From: DAOPJM01 sp964490325
GTDB lineage: Bacteria > Bacillota > Clostridia > Christensenellales > CAG-138
Direction: 5' to 3'
DNA length: 41,866 nt
Assembly: GCA_964490325.1 (NCBI GenBank)
Contig: CAZBBX010000020.1
Coordinates: 1-41,866, forward strand
Made by a program: the position numbers and the translations under genes. Below the pieces are notes generated by a model. It did not search any database. It was not told the DNA's origin and saw nothing but the letters and a program-made list of their open reading frames with translations. Positions 16,605 through 25,200 of the stretch are shown in pieces. The stretch's first letter is position 1; the number at the start of each line of letters is the position of its first letter.

Positions 16605-17195
16605 TTAAAAAGCGTCCCTGCTCGTTTCGCCCCTGTCCTGCTGTTCCTTTGCGGCGGAGGGCAACTCCCTCAGGCGGATGAGGCGGCAGAACAGCCGACC
16701 GTGCGCAGCGCGCATCAGCTCCAAGTAGTCGTCAAATCGGATGGGCGCGCCCCTTAGCAGCAGCTCCATCTCGCTGTTCCAAAAGGCAAAGCGCAGGCCG
16801 CTGTCCACAAAGCCGTTGGCAAGGTAGAACGCCTTGCGCCGCTCCCGCTGTCGGGCGTTTGGCGCTGCGGGGTCGAGGCGCTCGATGTCTAAAAGGATGG
16901 TTCGATCGTTATACAGCTCCCTAAGCGCGGCAAGCGTCCTACCGCCCAAGCCCGCACCCCGCCTGTTCGGATCCACCGCCAGATAGTCCAGCATCACAAG
17001 CCTTGGAGACTCCAGTACAAAGGCAAAGCCCGCAAAGCCGTCCTCCTCGATCACAAACAGCCGTGCCGCGCCTTGCCTAAGCTGCCAAAGCAGCAGAAAC
17101 AGCGGCTTTCGCTCGTAGGCGGGAAACGCCTCGCGATACAGCCGCTTGAGCGCCTGCCTGTCTGCACTTTGATAATTACGCAGCTGCATGGACAC
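16605..17195 (-). CDS. GNAT family N-acetyltransferase
   Basis: Predicted acetyl-CoA-dependent acetyltransferase of 196 residues; acceptor unknown. The acetyl-CoA loop is VDPNRRGAGLGGRTL, preceded by the usual beta strand (LVMLDYLAV), and KAFYLANGFVDSG near the C-terminal half is the typical last helix-strand unit. The first possible start is a GTG; the ATG two codons later (17189) is equally possible. It begins three bases after the stop of the beta-propeller gene and has no strong ribosome binding site of its own, so it is probably translated by coupling. Confidence 0.85.
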   Translation of the reverse strand: MSMQLRNYQSADRQALKRLYREAFPAYERKPLFLLLWQLRQGAARLFVIEEDGFAGFAFVLESPRLVMLDYLAVDPNRRGAGLGGRTLAALRELYNDRTILLDIERLDPAAPNARQRERRKAFYLANGFVDSGLRFAFWNSEMELLLRGAPIRFDDYLELMRAAHGRLFCRLIRLRELPSAAKEQQDRGETSRDAF

Positions 17196-17198
17196 GGC

Positions 17199-19055
17199 TC
17201 AATTGATCTGCATGCCCACGATCTTCGGGGTCGAGCCCGTGGTGCCTACCACGAAGTAATTGCCGAAGGCCGCAGGCGTGCCATCGATGCGCGAACCCGC
17301 TTGGTAGCTGTCCAGCAGCGTGCCGCGTGCGGCGTTGTACAGCTTGATAAAGCCGCTGCGGTCGCAGGCGATGAGGTATGCATCCCCCGCGTCGGTATAG
17401 ACGACCAGCGGGGAGGAGACGTAATCGCCCGAGCCTTCCTGCTCGATGCTCCACTGCACGGAGCCGTTCGAGCGGTCGTACGCCACGATGCGTCCGCCAT
17501 ATACATAGGAAACATTGCCCGCCTCATCGGTCTTTTCAATGCCTGCGCCGTAGTAGGCCACGATCAGAAGGTTTCCGACGACGCCCTTGCCCACATGGGG
17601 CGTGGCCTTGCAGCCCGACTTGTAGCTGCCGTCGCCCACATAGCAGACCTGCGTTTGCGTCCACAGCGTCCTGCCCGAAAGTCCGTCCAGCTTGCGCACG
17701 GTGCAATAGCCCCAGCCGTCGGGCAGCGAAGCGTCGTGCTGCTGCGTTTGGTTGGCGGTGTACAGGTAGACGGTGTTCGCGTCGCCGTCCTCCTCCAAGA
17801 CAAGGCTTGCATCGGTGTCGCTTGTCAGATCCGCCACAAATTGCAGTGTGAGGGAGTTTAGATCCAAGCAGAGCAGCCGTCCGCCGTTGTCCGTCAGATA
17901 CAGGTAATTGCGAAAGCCCACCGCCGACGCCTCAAAGCCGTACCAGCGCTTGCCCGCAACGGAGCTGCTGACATAGTCGCTGCCGCTGTAGCGGAACTTC
18001 ACGCGGTCGCCGGGATCGATGGACACCGTACCCGCCGCCGCGTCGAACTTGGTGTTCAGGCGGATGGTGTACAGCACGCCGCTCTCGGCGGGCATGATGA
18101 GCGTGTCGTTCACGATGAGGGGGGAGGAGTCGAAGGCGTTCCAGTCGCTGCGGCGGGCAAAGTAGTCGCGGCCGCCAAAGGTACTCACGACCTCGTTCTT
18201 GATGAGGTCGACCGCATAGACGTACGCCACATCGGTGCCCTTGCTGTTTTTGGACATGACCCCCTGCCCAACGTAGAGCAGCGGGTAGCCGTTGGGATCG
18301 AGCGTTGCCGTGCCAAGCAGGGACGCGCCTATGTTGATGGGGGAGCGTGTGCTGCTGCCCGTGCTCAGCTCGTAAAAGTAGATGTTGCCGTCCGCAGCGG
18401 GATAGATGACCTCGGTGAAGCCGTCGGACTGCTTGTAGGCGTCGGATATGCCAAGTGTCTTGCGCACCTCCTCGCTCCACTGCACGATGAGGGGCTGTCC
18501 CGTCCAGCCTATGCCCGAAAGCTCGCCTAAGCTGCCGACGCTCATGGCCCACTTGTTGGTGAGCTTCTGCATGGTGACGGTGGCCGTGCCGTAGCTGAAG
18601 CTGCTGCGGTAGTTGTTGGAGCCGAAGGTGGTCACGCCCGCCACCGTGCTGTATTTGGAGGCGGTCGTAAAGGAAAGGTTGCTGCTGCGGCTGTAGGAGG
18701 AATAGATCTTCTCCTCGTTGTTGATGCGCACCTCGCTTGTAAAGCCCGTCAGGGAGCTTTGCGCGCTTGCATCCGCCACCACGGTGTAGCTGCCGCCCTC
18801 GGGCAGCGGCTTGGGCGTGGCGATGACGCTGTCGGACAATGCGGCCTTGGTGGCGTTTGGATCGGCGGTGGCGCCGTCGTCGCCGATGAGGGCGGTGGTC
18901 GTTGGCAGGTTCAGGCTCTCCTTGGCCTTGTTGTCGCGTATGGTCTGGGTGACGGCGGAGGCAAGCAAAACGACCCCGACCAGCAGCAGCGCGCTGACGA
19001 CGAGGAAGATGAAGAAGCGCGGCTGAAAGGCGCGCCGCTTTTTCCGTCCGGCCAT
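17199..19055 (-). CDS. membrane-anchored PQQ-like beta-propeller protein
   Basis: Protein of 618 residues with a basic N terminus, one membrane helix at about 13-35, a Thr/Ala/Pro-rich spacer, then repeated propeller blades on the outside. Blade-like strands recur as YLYLTDNGGRLLCLDL, TVYLYTANQTQ, YLIACDRSGFIKLYN and PAAFGNYFVVGTTG, in the style of PQQ/BamB-type beta-propellers. No catalytic residues of quinoproteins are evident, so a binding or scaffold role is more likely than dehydrogenase activity. It forms a two-gene unit with the downstream GNAT gene. The ATG is preceded by AAAGGAGG. Confidence 0.82.
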   Translation of the reverse strand: MAGRKKRRAFQPRFFIFLVVSALLLVGVVLLASAVTQTIRDNKAKESLNLPTTTALIGDDGATADPNATKAALSDSVIATPKPLPEGGSYTVVADASAQSSLTGFTSEVRINNEEKIYSSYSRSSNLSFTTASKYSTVAGVTTFGSNNYRSSFSYGTATVTMQKLTNKWAMSVGSLGELSGIGWTGQPLIVQWSEEVRKTLGISDAYKQSDGFTEVIYPAADGNIYFYELSTGSSTRSPINIGASLLGTATLDPNGYPLLYVGQGVMSKNSKGTDVAYVYAVDLIKNEVVSTFGGRDYFARRSDWNAFDSSPLIVNDTLIMPAESGVLYTIRLNTKFDAAAGTVSIDPGDRVKFRYSGSDYVSSSVAGKRWYGFEASAVGFRNYLYLTDNGGRLLCLDLNSLTLQFVADLTSDTDASLVLEEDGDANTVYLYTANQTQQHDASLPDGWGYCTVRKLDGLSGRTLWTQTQVCYVGDGSYKSGCKATPHVGKGVVGNLLIVAYYGAGIEKTDEAGNVSYVYGGRIVAYDRSNGSVQWSIEQEGSGDYVSSPLVVYTDAGDAYLIACDRSGFIKLYNAARGTLLDSYQAGSRIDGTPAAFGNYFVVGTTGSTPKIVGMQIN

Positions 19056-19109
19056 ACGAAGGCCTCCTTTATTGTGTTATTCGCATAGGGAACAGATCCC
19101 CTTGCTGAC

Positions 19110-19139
19110 AGTATACCGCAAAAGGCAGTCCCCGCGCAA
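19110..19139 (-). promoter_or_regulatory. putative promoter of the beta-propeller gene
   Basis: On the minus strand: TTGCGC, an 18-base spacer, TATACT. The -35 falls inside the terminator hairpin of the upstream M42 gene, so read-through and initiation could compete. Confidence 0.4.
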
Positions 19140-19150
19140 GGCGGGGACTG
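19126..19150 (-). terminator. hairpin terminator after the M42 peptidase gene
   Basis: Perfect 10-bp stem CAGTCCCCGC/GCGGGGACTG with a 5-base loop, followed on the minus strand by a short TTTT run. The T tract is weak, so termination may be partial. Confidence 0.65.
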
Positions 19151-19177
19151 TGACAGATTCGTAAAGCTTGAAGCCGC

Positions 19178-20197
19178 TCAGCTCACCAACGCCGTAAGAA
19201 GCGTCAGGGTGGCGTTCAGCGCATCCGTGTGGGTGCGTTCGTAGCCGTGGGTCTCCAGCACGCCGGGGCCAATGAGCGCATGGCGCACATCGTAGCCTGC
19301 GCGCAGGGCTACATCCGCATCGGAGCCGTAGCGCGGCAGCATCATGTCCAAGGCATAGGGAGCGCCGCTCTTTTCCGCCAAAGCGATCAGCTCGCTGAAC
19401 AGATCGGTATGGTACGGGAAGGAGGCGTCCTTGGCGCAGATGGTGACCTTGTGCTCGTCGGAATCGTGATCGGGACCCACGCAGCCGATGTCCACCGCCA
19501 CAAGATCGCGTATCCCGTCGGGCAGGTTCGCGCCGCCGTGACCGATCTCCTCGTACTCCGTGAACAGCAGCGCCACGCGGCGGCTCAGTCGGATCGTGCC
19601 GTCCGCAACGGCCTTAGCCAGGGTCAGCAGGATGGCGCAGCTCGCCTTGTCGTCCAAAAAGCGGCTCTTGATGTAGCCGGAGGGGGTCTCGACATAGCAG
19701 GGATCCAAGGCAACGCAGTCGCCGCAGCGGATGCCCAGCGCCTCCGTCTCCGCCTTGGTCGTGACCGCCTCGTCCAGCAGTACGAACAGATTCTTGTCGT
19801 AATCGGGCAGAGCCTTCCGCTCCTCCTCGCTCATCAGATGGGTGCTGGGGTTGGAGCGACGCATGACGCCTGTGAACTGCCTGCCGCCGCGGGCATAGAC
19901 GCGGACGTTGGCGTTCTCGCAGTAGAAGGGCGCAAGGCCGCCTAAATTGGCCACCACCAGCGTGCCGTTCGGGTTGACGCGGCGCACCATCAGCCCAAGC
20001 GTGTCCGCATGCGCCGCAATGCAAAGATCGTCTCCGCTGCCGCCCAGCTCCACGCGCACCCCGCCCTTAACCAAGCGCTCGGGCGCAAAGCCCCACTTTG
20101 TCAGCAGCTCCATCAGATAGTCGTCCGCCGCATGGAAAAATCCCGTCGGACTGTCGATCGCCATAAACGTGCGAAGCGTTGTCGTAAGTTCGCTCAT
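19178..20197 (-). CDS. M42 family (glutamyl aminopeptidase/endoglucanase-like) metallopeptidase
   Basis: Predicted cytoplasmic di-metal aminopeptidase of 339 residues that probably forms a large oligomeric shell, as in TET and FrvX relatives. Likely ligands and catalytic residues: H63 and D65 (AAHADTLGLM), D182 (FLDDKAS), E216/E217 (TEYEEIGHG), D236 (AVDIGCVG) and a C-terminal His near 323 (ETHGYERTH). ATG at 20197 is preferred to a GTG four codons earlier because an AAGGGTGG site sits at the right distance before the ATG. It is transcribed alone from its own promoter. Substrate preference cannot be read. Confidence 0.92.
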   Translation of the reverse strand: MSELTTTLRTFMAIDSPTGFFHAADDYLMELLTKWGFAPERLVKGGVRVELGGSGDDLCIAAHADTLGLMVRRVNPNGTLVVANLGGLAPFYCENANVRVYARGGRQFTGVMRRSNPSTHLMSEEERKALPDYDKNLFVLLDEAVTTKAETEALGIRCGDCVALDPCYVETPSGYIKSRFLDDKASCAILLTLAKAVADGTIRLSRRVALLFTEYEEIGHGGANLPDGIRDLVAVDIGCVGPDHDSDEHKVTICAKDASFPYHTDLFSELIALAEKSGAPYALDMMLPRYGSDADVALRAGYDVRHALIGPGVLETHGYERTHTDALNATLTLLTALVS

Positions 20198-20247
20198 GCC
20201 TGCTTCCACCCTTTCATTTCTTCCCGCCTCGGCGGGGATCTACCCGC

Positions 20248-20276
20248 AGTGTAGCACAGTTTTCTTTCTGCGGCAA
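20248..20276 (-). promoter_or_regulatory. promoter of the M42 peptidase gene
   Basis: On the minus strand: TTGCCG, a 17-base spacer ending in TGC (extended -10), TACACT. Confidence 0.65.
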
Positions 20277-20476
20277 GGCTTCTCAAAAAGAAGGTCAACG
20301 ACTTGCTCAAAGGAAAATGTGCGCGGTGTACCGTAATAAAAGCGCGCTGAACCGACTTTGACACGCGATCGCGCATGGAGCGGGGTTTTGGCAGCTATAA
20401 AACTGCCTATTTGCAGCAAGCAATATCAGCAAAGGGTCATAGTTTGGTCTTGCAGAGGAAGCGTCAGAATTCGCCG
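20277..20476. other. non-coding divergent region, no gene seen
   Basis: Central part of the 329-base gap between the M42 and yhaM genes. It contains a small inverted repeat, GGCAG/CTGCC with an A/T-rich loop, near 20390-20410, and nothing else I can assign. Confidence 0.5.
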
Positions 20477-20505
20477 TTCCCTTTTTGCTTGCTTTCTGCT
20501 ATACT
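20477..20505 (+). promoter_or_regulatory. putative promoter of the yhaM-like gene
   Basis: Good -10 TATACT, 17 bases after a poor -35 (TTCCCT). The start codon follows about 20 bases later. Confidence 0.45.
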
Positions 20506-20526
20506 GAAGCAAAGACGGAGGTGCGT

Positions 20527-21486
20527 ATGAGCAGGATGCAACTATTGGAGCGTGCGGACGGCACGAATGTGGAGGGCTTTTGCCTCATCAAGGCGGCCGC
20601 AGCGCGGCTGGACAGCAAGGGGCAGGAATACCTCGACCTCGTTTTGACCGACTGCAAGGGCGAATGCGCCGCCAAGCTGTGGAGCTACAGCAAGGCCTCG
20701 CACGGTCTCTTTGCCGCAAACGACGTGGTGAAGATACGCGGCAGCATCCAGTATTGGAAGGACTGCGAGCAGATCAAGGTCGACCGCATCCGTCACAGCC
20801 TCCCGCAGGACGAGGTGAACATGGCGGAGCTGGTCCCCTGCGCCCCCATCGACCCGTCCGAGGCCTACGACGAGCTGTACGCCGAGGCGGAACGCTTCAA
20901 AAACGACGAGCTGCGCCGCCTTGTGCAGTACCTCCTGCGCGAGAACAAGGACGCGCTGCTCATCTATCCCGCGGGGGTGAAGCTGCATCACGCCACCCGC
21001 GGCGGTCTGCTGCACCACAGCCTCAGCATCGTGCGTCTGGGCAAGAGCATCGCGGCGCAGTATGAAAATTTGGACGGCGAGCTGATCACGGCGGGAGCCA
21101 TCCTGCACGACATCGGTAAGCTTGACGAGCTGGAAGTCAGCTCATTGGGGCTTGCGGGCGCGTATACGGCGCAGGGGCAGCTTATCGGTCACATCAACAT
21201 TGGCCTTAGCAAGGTGTCCGCCGCTGCGGAGCTGCTTGGCGTTTCCGAGGAGACGTCCATGCTGATCGAGCATATGCTTTTGTCCCACCACGGCCAGCCC
21301 GAATTCGGCAGCCCCAAGCTGCCCATGTTCCCCGAGGCGGAGGTGTTGTCCGTCTGCGACCTGTTGGACAGCAAGCTCTACGAAATGTTCGACGCCTTGG
21401 AGGGCGTTGCGGAGGGCGGCTTTACCGAGCGGCTGTGGGCGCTCGATAATCGGCAGCTCTATAAAAAGCGCAGCTCGGAAGCATAA
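20527..21486 (+). CDS. yhaM: YhaM-type 3'-5' exoribonuclease (OB fold plus HD domain)
   Basis: Predicted metal-dependent 3'-5' exonuclease of 319 residues, close to the 314 of Bacillus YhaM. The N-terminal third is an OB-fold nucleic-acid-binding domain (LDLVLTDCKGECAAKLW). The second half is an HD phosphohydrolase domain with GGLLHHSLSIVRL, then ILHDIGKLDEL carrying the His-Asp pair, and LLSHHGQPEFGSPKLP, a pattern typical of YhaM. The ATG at 20527 has GGAGG seven bases upstream, so the in-frame extension before it is not used. The gene is monocistronic or leads into the cupin gene through a hairpin. Confidence 0.9.
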   Translation: MSRMQLLERADGTNVEGFCLIKAAAARLDSKGQEYLDLVLTDCKGECAAKLWSYSKASHGLFAANDVVKIRGSIQYWKDCEQIKVDRIRHSLPQDEVNMAELVPCAPIDPSEAYDELYAEAERFKNDELRRLVQYLLRENKDALLIYPAGVKLHHATRGGLLHHSLSIVRLGKSIAAQYENLDGELITAGAILHDIGKLDELEVSSLGLAGAYTAQGQLIGHINIGLSKVSAAAELLGVSEETSMLIEHMLLSHHGQPEFGSPKLPMFPEAEVLSVCDLLDSKLYEMFDALEGVAEGGFTERLWALDNRQLYKKRSSEA

Positions 21487-21532
21487 AAGCTTAGTCAACG
21501 GTACGAAAAGAGCGCATATGCACGCCTTTACT

Positions 21533-21568
21533 CCCCCTTGCATAGGATACGGTATCCGAACAAGGGGG
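21533..21568 (+). promoter_or_regulatory. hairpin that sequesters the cupin ribosome binding site
   Basis: CCCCCTTG at 21533-21540 pairs exactly with CAAGGGGG at 21561-21568; between them lies a second inverted repeat, GGATA/TATCC. The right arm contains AAGGGGG, the only ribosome binding site for the cupin start nine bases later. It could also act as a weak terminator for yhaM. Confidence 0.65.
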
Positions 21569-21576
21569 ATCTTTGT

Positions 21577-22014
21577 ATGCGAATGGAGACGGGTTCCCGC
21601 ACCGGGAACAGGATCGATCACGGCCCTGCGCCGTATGTGGCAAACATCGCCATGGCGGCAAAGGAGAACGACGCCTACCGCGCTGCGCTGTGGACGGGGG
21701 AGCAGCTGCAGCTCACGCTGATGAGCATTCCGCCGCGGGAGAGCATCGGCTTGGAGGTGCATCCCTCCGTCGACCAGTACATCCGTGTGGAGGAGGGGCA
21801 GGCGCGGGTACTCTTGGGTCGCTGCCGCGAGCATCCCGACGCGCAGTACCGTCTGACGGTCAACGAGGCGGTGTTCGTGCCGGCAGGGACTTGGCATGAT
21901 GTTGTGAACTGCGGTTCCTGTCCGCTGAAACTCAGCAGCGTATACGCCCCGCCGCAGCATCCACGCGGGACGGTGCATTGCACAAAGCGGGACGCGGAGA
22001 AAGCGGAACGGTAA
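21577..22014 (+). CDS. cupin domain protein
   Basis: Small single-domain cupin of 145 residues, similar in style to mannose-6-phosphate-isomerase-like cupins. Motif 1 is partial: EVHPSVDQYIRVEEGQ keeps one His and the Gln/Glu positions but lacks the second His of the usual HxH. Motif 2 is complete: VFVPAGTWHDVVN. A metal site of His, Glu or Gln, and His is therefore possible but altered. Function unknown; relatives bind sugars or small acids. The start at 21577 is chosen for the AAGGGGG site; a second ATG lies two codons later. Confidence 0.82.
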   Translation: MRMETGSRTGNRIDHGPAPYVANIAMAAKENDAYRAALWTGEQLQLTLMSIPPRESIGLEVHPSVDQYIRVEEGQARVLLGRCREHPDAQYRLTVNEAVFVPAGTWHDVVNCGSCPLKLSSVYAPPQHPRGTVHCTKRDAEKAER

Positions 22015-22054
22015 GAGCAAAGCGAAGAGTGGAATTCGACCCTCTCAAAGAAAA

Positions 22055-22199
22055 ATGTGGGGGAAGAGAGTTGCGCGGCAAGGCGGGCGGATGGTATCCG
22101 CCCCTACGGGATGTGGGGGGAAGACGGTTGCACGGGCAAGGCGGGTGGATGGTATCCGCCCCTACGGGATGAGGGGGAGACGGTTGCACGGGCAAGGCG
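22055..22199. repeat. intergenic tandem repeat with palindromic core
   Basis: Two units of 56 and 58 bp start at 22055 and 22111, and a third, truncated unit starts at 22169. Each full unit ends in a palindrome: GGGCGGATGGTATCCGCCC in the first, and one base different in the second, followed by CCTACGGG. Read on the minus strand this part would encode RRGGYHPPA, the same string found in the FtsQ tail, showing the two loci share an element. Confidence 0.88.
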
Positions 22200-22206
22200 A
22201 AATGAA

Positions 22207-22234
22207 CGCCGCGGCGGGAGATCCCGCCGCGGCG
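22207..22234. terminator. GC-rich hairpin between convergent genes
   Basis: CGCCGCGGCGGGA and TCCCGCCGCGGCG form an inverted repeat of 13 bp with almost no loop. It lies between the convergent cupin and metalloprotease genes and could end transcription from both sides, although T tracts are weak. Confidence 0.6.
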
Positions 22235-22262
22235 CTGTTATTGGACAGCGTTTGTTTGGAGC

Positions 22263-25200
22263 TCAGGAAACGGCCTTGTAGAGGTAGATCGCCTTGGCCG
22301 AGCTTGTCGTGTAGGAGCGGAAGCTGTCCTGATAGAGCGTCAGGCAACGTGCAGGGCTGCCCGCAAGCTGCATGCGCAGCGCGCCCGTTCCCGCCATATC
22401 GCTGACCGTGTACCCGTAGGTCGGCTGCGCTGCAGACAGGGTGAAACCGTTGGAGCTGTTGCTTGTCAGCGCAAGGTAGGTTCCGCTTGCCGCGTTGTAC
22501 AGATCGGCCGTGCCGTCGCCGCGCAGACTAATCGTCCACACCAGCGCCGCGTCGGGATCGGTGATGACGCCGCCCACGATGGAGATCGCTGCGCCGCCGA
22601 TCTTGCCGCTTGCAAGCGTGTTGCCCATGGCACGGGTGTAGCTGCCGTTGACGCCGATGATGACATAGTCACCCGCCGTCATTTGAGAGGCATCCGTCAG
22701 CAGGGCATACTGCTGCGTCCCCGTCACGGGGGTCTCGGTAGGCGTTGCTTCGGTCGGCTCGGGCGTGGGCGCCTCGGTGGGCACGACGGTGACGCTTGCC
22801 GCTGACAGCTTCTCGTAGAGGATGAAGTCCTTTGCTGAGGCGCTGTAGCTTAATGCGCTGCTGCTGACGCCAAGGTAGACATAACGATCCAAGCTGTAGC
22901 TGCTGTTCTTGAGCGTGACCGTGGCCGTCCCCGCCGTGATCGTCCAGTCGATAAGGCCGGAGCTGCTTGTGGTGTAGGTGGGATAGCCGCTGCTTGAGAA
23001 GGCCAGATAGCCCTTCGCGGCATTGCGCAGCCGCCAGTTGGAGCCGCTTGCAGAAGCCGTCAGGTGGAACGCCGTCAGGTCGCTGCCGTAGGCGGTGTTC
23101 GCAAGCGTCAGCTCCGCAAGATCACCGTTCTCTTCCACCGTGACCTGCGCCAAGGCAGGATAGCGGCTGTTGCGGCTGTTGCGATAGGTGGTCGTGGTCA
23201 CATAGCTCGTTCCGCCGGAAACGTAGACCAGCAGGTACTCGCCGCCCTCTGTCGGGGTCGTCACGCGGCGATAGCTGTAGGAGCCGAGCTGCGGTTCGGG
23301 GGTGGCGGTCGGTTCGGGCGTCGGCGTATTCGTAGGCGTAGGCGTCGGGGTATCCGTGGGCGTAGGCGTCGGGGTATCCGTGGGCGTAGGCGTCGGCGTA
23401 TTCGTGGGCGTTGGCGTCGGGGTGTCCGTGGGCGTAGGCGTCGGGGTATCCGTGGGCGTGGGCGTCGGGGTGTCCGTGGGCGTTGCAGCCGTGACCTTTT
23501 CGTACAGCTTGAAGTAGACCGCGCTGCTGCTGAAGGTCAGGTACTTGCCGGTGCTGTAGCCCAGATATACAAAACTGTCATAGGTGTACGAGGTGTTGCG
23601 GAAGGAATTGGTGGTCCCGCTCGCACCCAGCGTCCAGTCGATCAGGCCGCTCGACGCATAGGTCGGATAGCCGCCGGAATCGAAGGCCAGATAGCCCTTC
23701 GTGGCGTTGTTGAAGCGCCAGCTCGTACCGTTTGCGGACGCCGTGAGGTGGAACGCGGTCAGGTCGCTGCCGTAGCTCGTGTCGCTTAGGCTGATGTTGA
23801 CATGGTCGCTTGCATCCTCGATCGTCACTGCCGCCATGTAGGGATAGCGGCTGGAGGACGTGGTTTGATAGGTCGTCGTTGCCACATAGGTGGTGCTGCC
23901 GCTGGTGTAGGCCAGCAGGTAGTCCTTGCCCGCCGTGGGTGCGGAGACCAGCACATAGGCGTTGTCCGGCACGGGGGTCGCCGTTGGCTCGGGCGTAGGC
24001 GTCATGCCCTCCGGGGTGGCGGTGGGCTCGGCCGTGGGCTCGGTGCTTAGGGAGATACCCACATACTTCAGGCTGCTGCTTGCTCCCGAAGGCGGGGTGA
24101 ACACGCCGTTTACGGGCTTGACGACGATGAAGCCGCCGCCGTAGATCGTGGCGCTGGTACCCGTGAACACAACGGGGGAAAGCAGCGAGTAGATGTCCGC
24201 TACATTGTAGTAATCCGCAGGATCGTAGCCGTCCTGCATGGTGAAGCTGTACAGACCGTCATAGCTGTCGTGGCAGTTTGCGACCATGGCGGTGACAAAG
24301 TTGCCAAACAGCGTGGCGATGTTGGTGCCCATGGCATTGGCTACGGCCGTGGTGGCGGTGGTGCCGCCTGCAACTGCGTCTATGACCGTCTTGAACACGG
24401 CGTTGCCGTTGGACGCATGGCTGAACAGATACTGGCTGTACAGTGATACGATGGCATAACGCGCATAGATGTCATCTGCATTGCTGTTCCACGCGTACAT
24501 GGAGCCGCCCTTATGCAGGTCGTAGGCGGAATTGTAGGCATACTCGGTGGGCGGATTTGAAAGCTCGGAGCTGGCCGACCAGTAATGATCGTGCCAGGAC
24601 TGGATGCGCGAACGGATGCTTGAGGAGGGATAGCAGATCTCCTCTGCCGCCGCCGAGAAGGATTCGTTGAGCCAAGTGGACATGCCGCCCGTCTCGGAAT
24701 AGTTGATAAGGTGCTGGAACTCATGCACCATCGTGCCGTAGCAGCCGTCCAGCTCGGTCTTGGTCTCGCCTGCGGTCGTCACCCACTGGATGCCCGGATA
24801 GGTGTCGATGTGCAGCATGGGCGAGCTGTTGTAGGTGGTCAGATCGGAGCTCCAGAAGTAGCCCGCCACGTAACCCTGTCCCGGCTCCCAGCCGTCGTCG
24901 ATGTTGTAGAACAGCAGGTTGACCTTGCCGTTGCCCTCTTTGTCGTTGAAATCGCCAAAGGAGCTGTTCATCAGGGTGTACTTGGAATCGAACTCGTCCG
25001 CAACGGTCTGCGCGTAGCTCGTGTCGATCTCGTCAAGCGGATGATAGCTGCTGACCGTCGTCGTCCAAATGTAGCAGTGGCTGCCGATGGCAAGCAGCTT
25101 GAAGCTGAGGTTGCCGGAGCTGCCCGACGGGCTGTAGCTGGAAGAGATGTAGAAGGTGCGCGTGGAGCCTACGGTGTAGGTGGCGCGGGTGGGCAGGCGC

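Noticed and set aside
21932..22195. Open frame on the minus strand with RRGGYHPPA
   Set aside because: It runs through the intergenic repeat and antisense to the cupin end. It is useful only as proof that the repeat matches the FtsQ tail.
22055..22199. Possible CRISPR array
   Set aside because: Units are tandem without unique spacers and no cas genes are present. The same holds for the repeats at 3061-3658 and 41472-41866.
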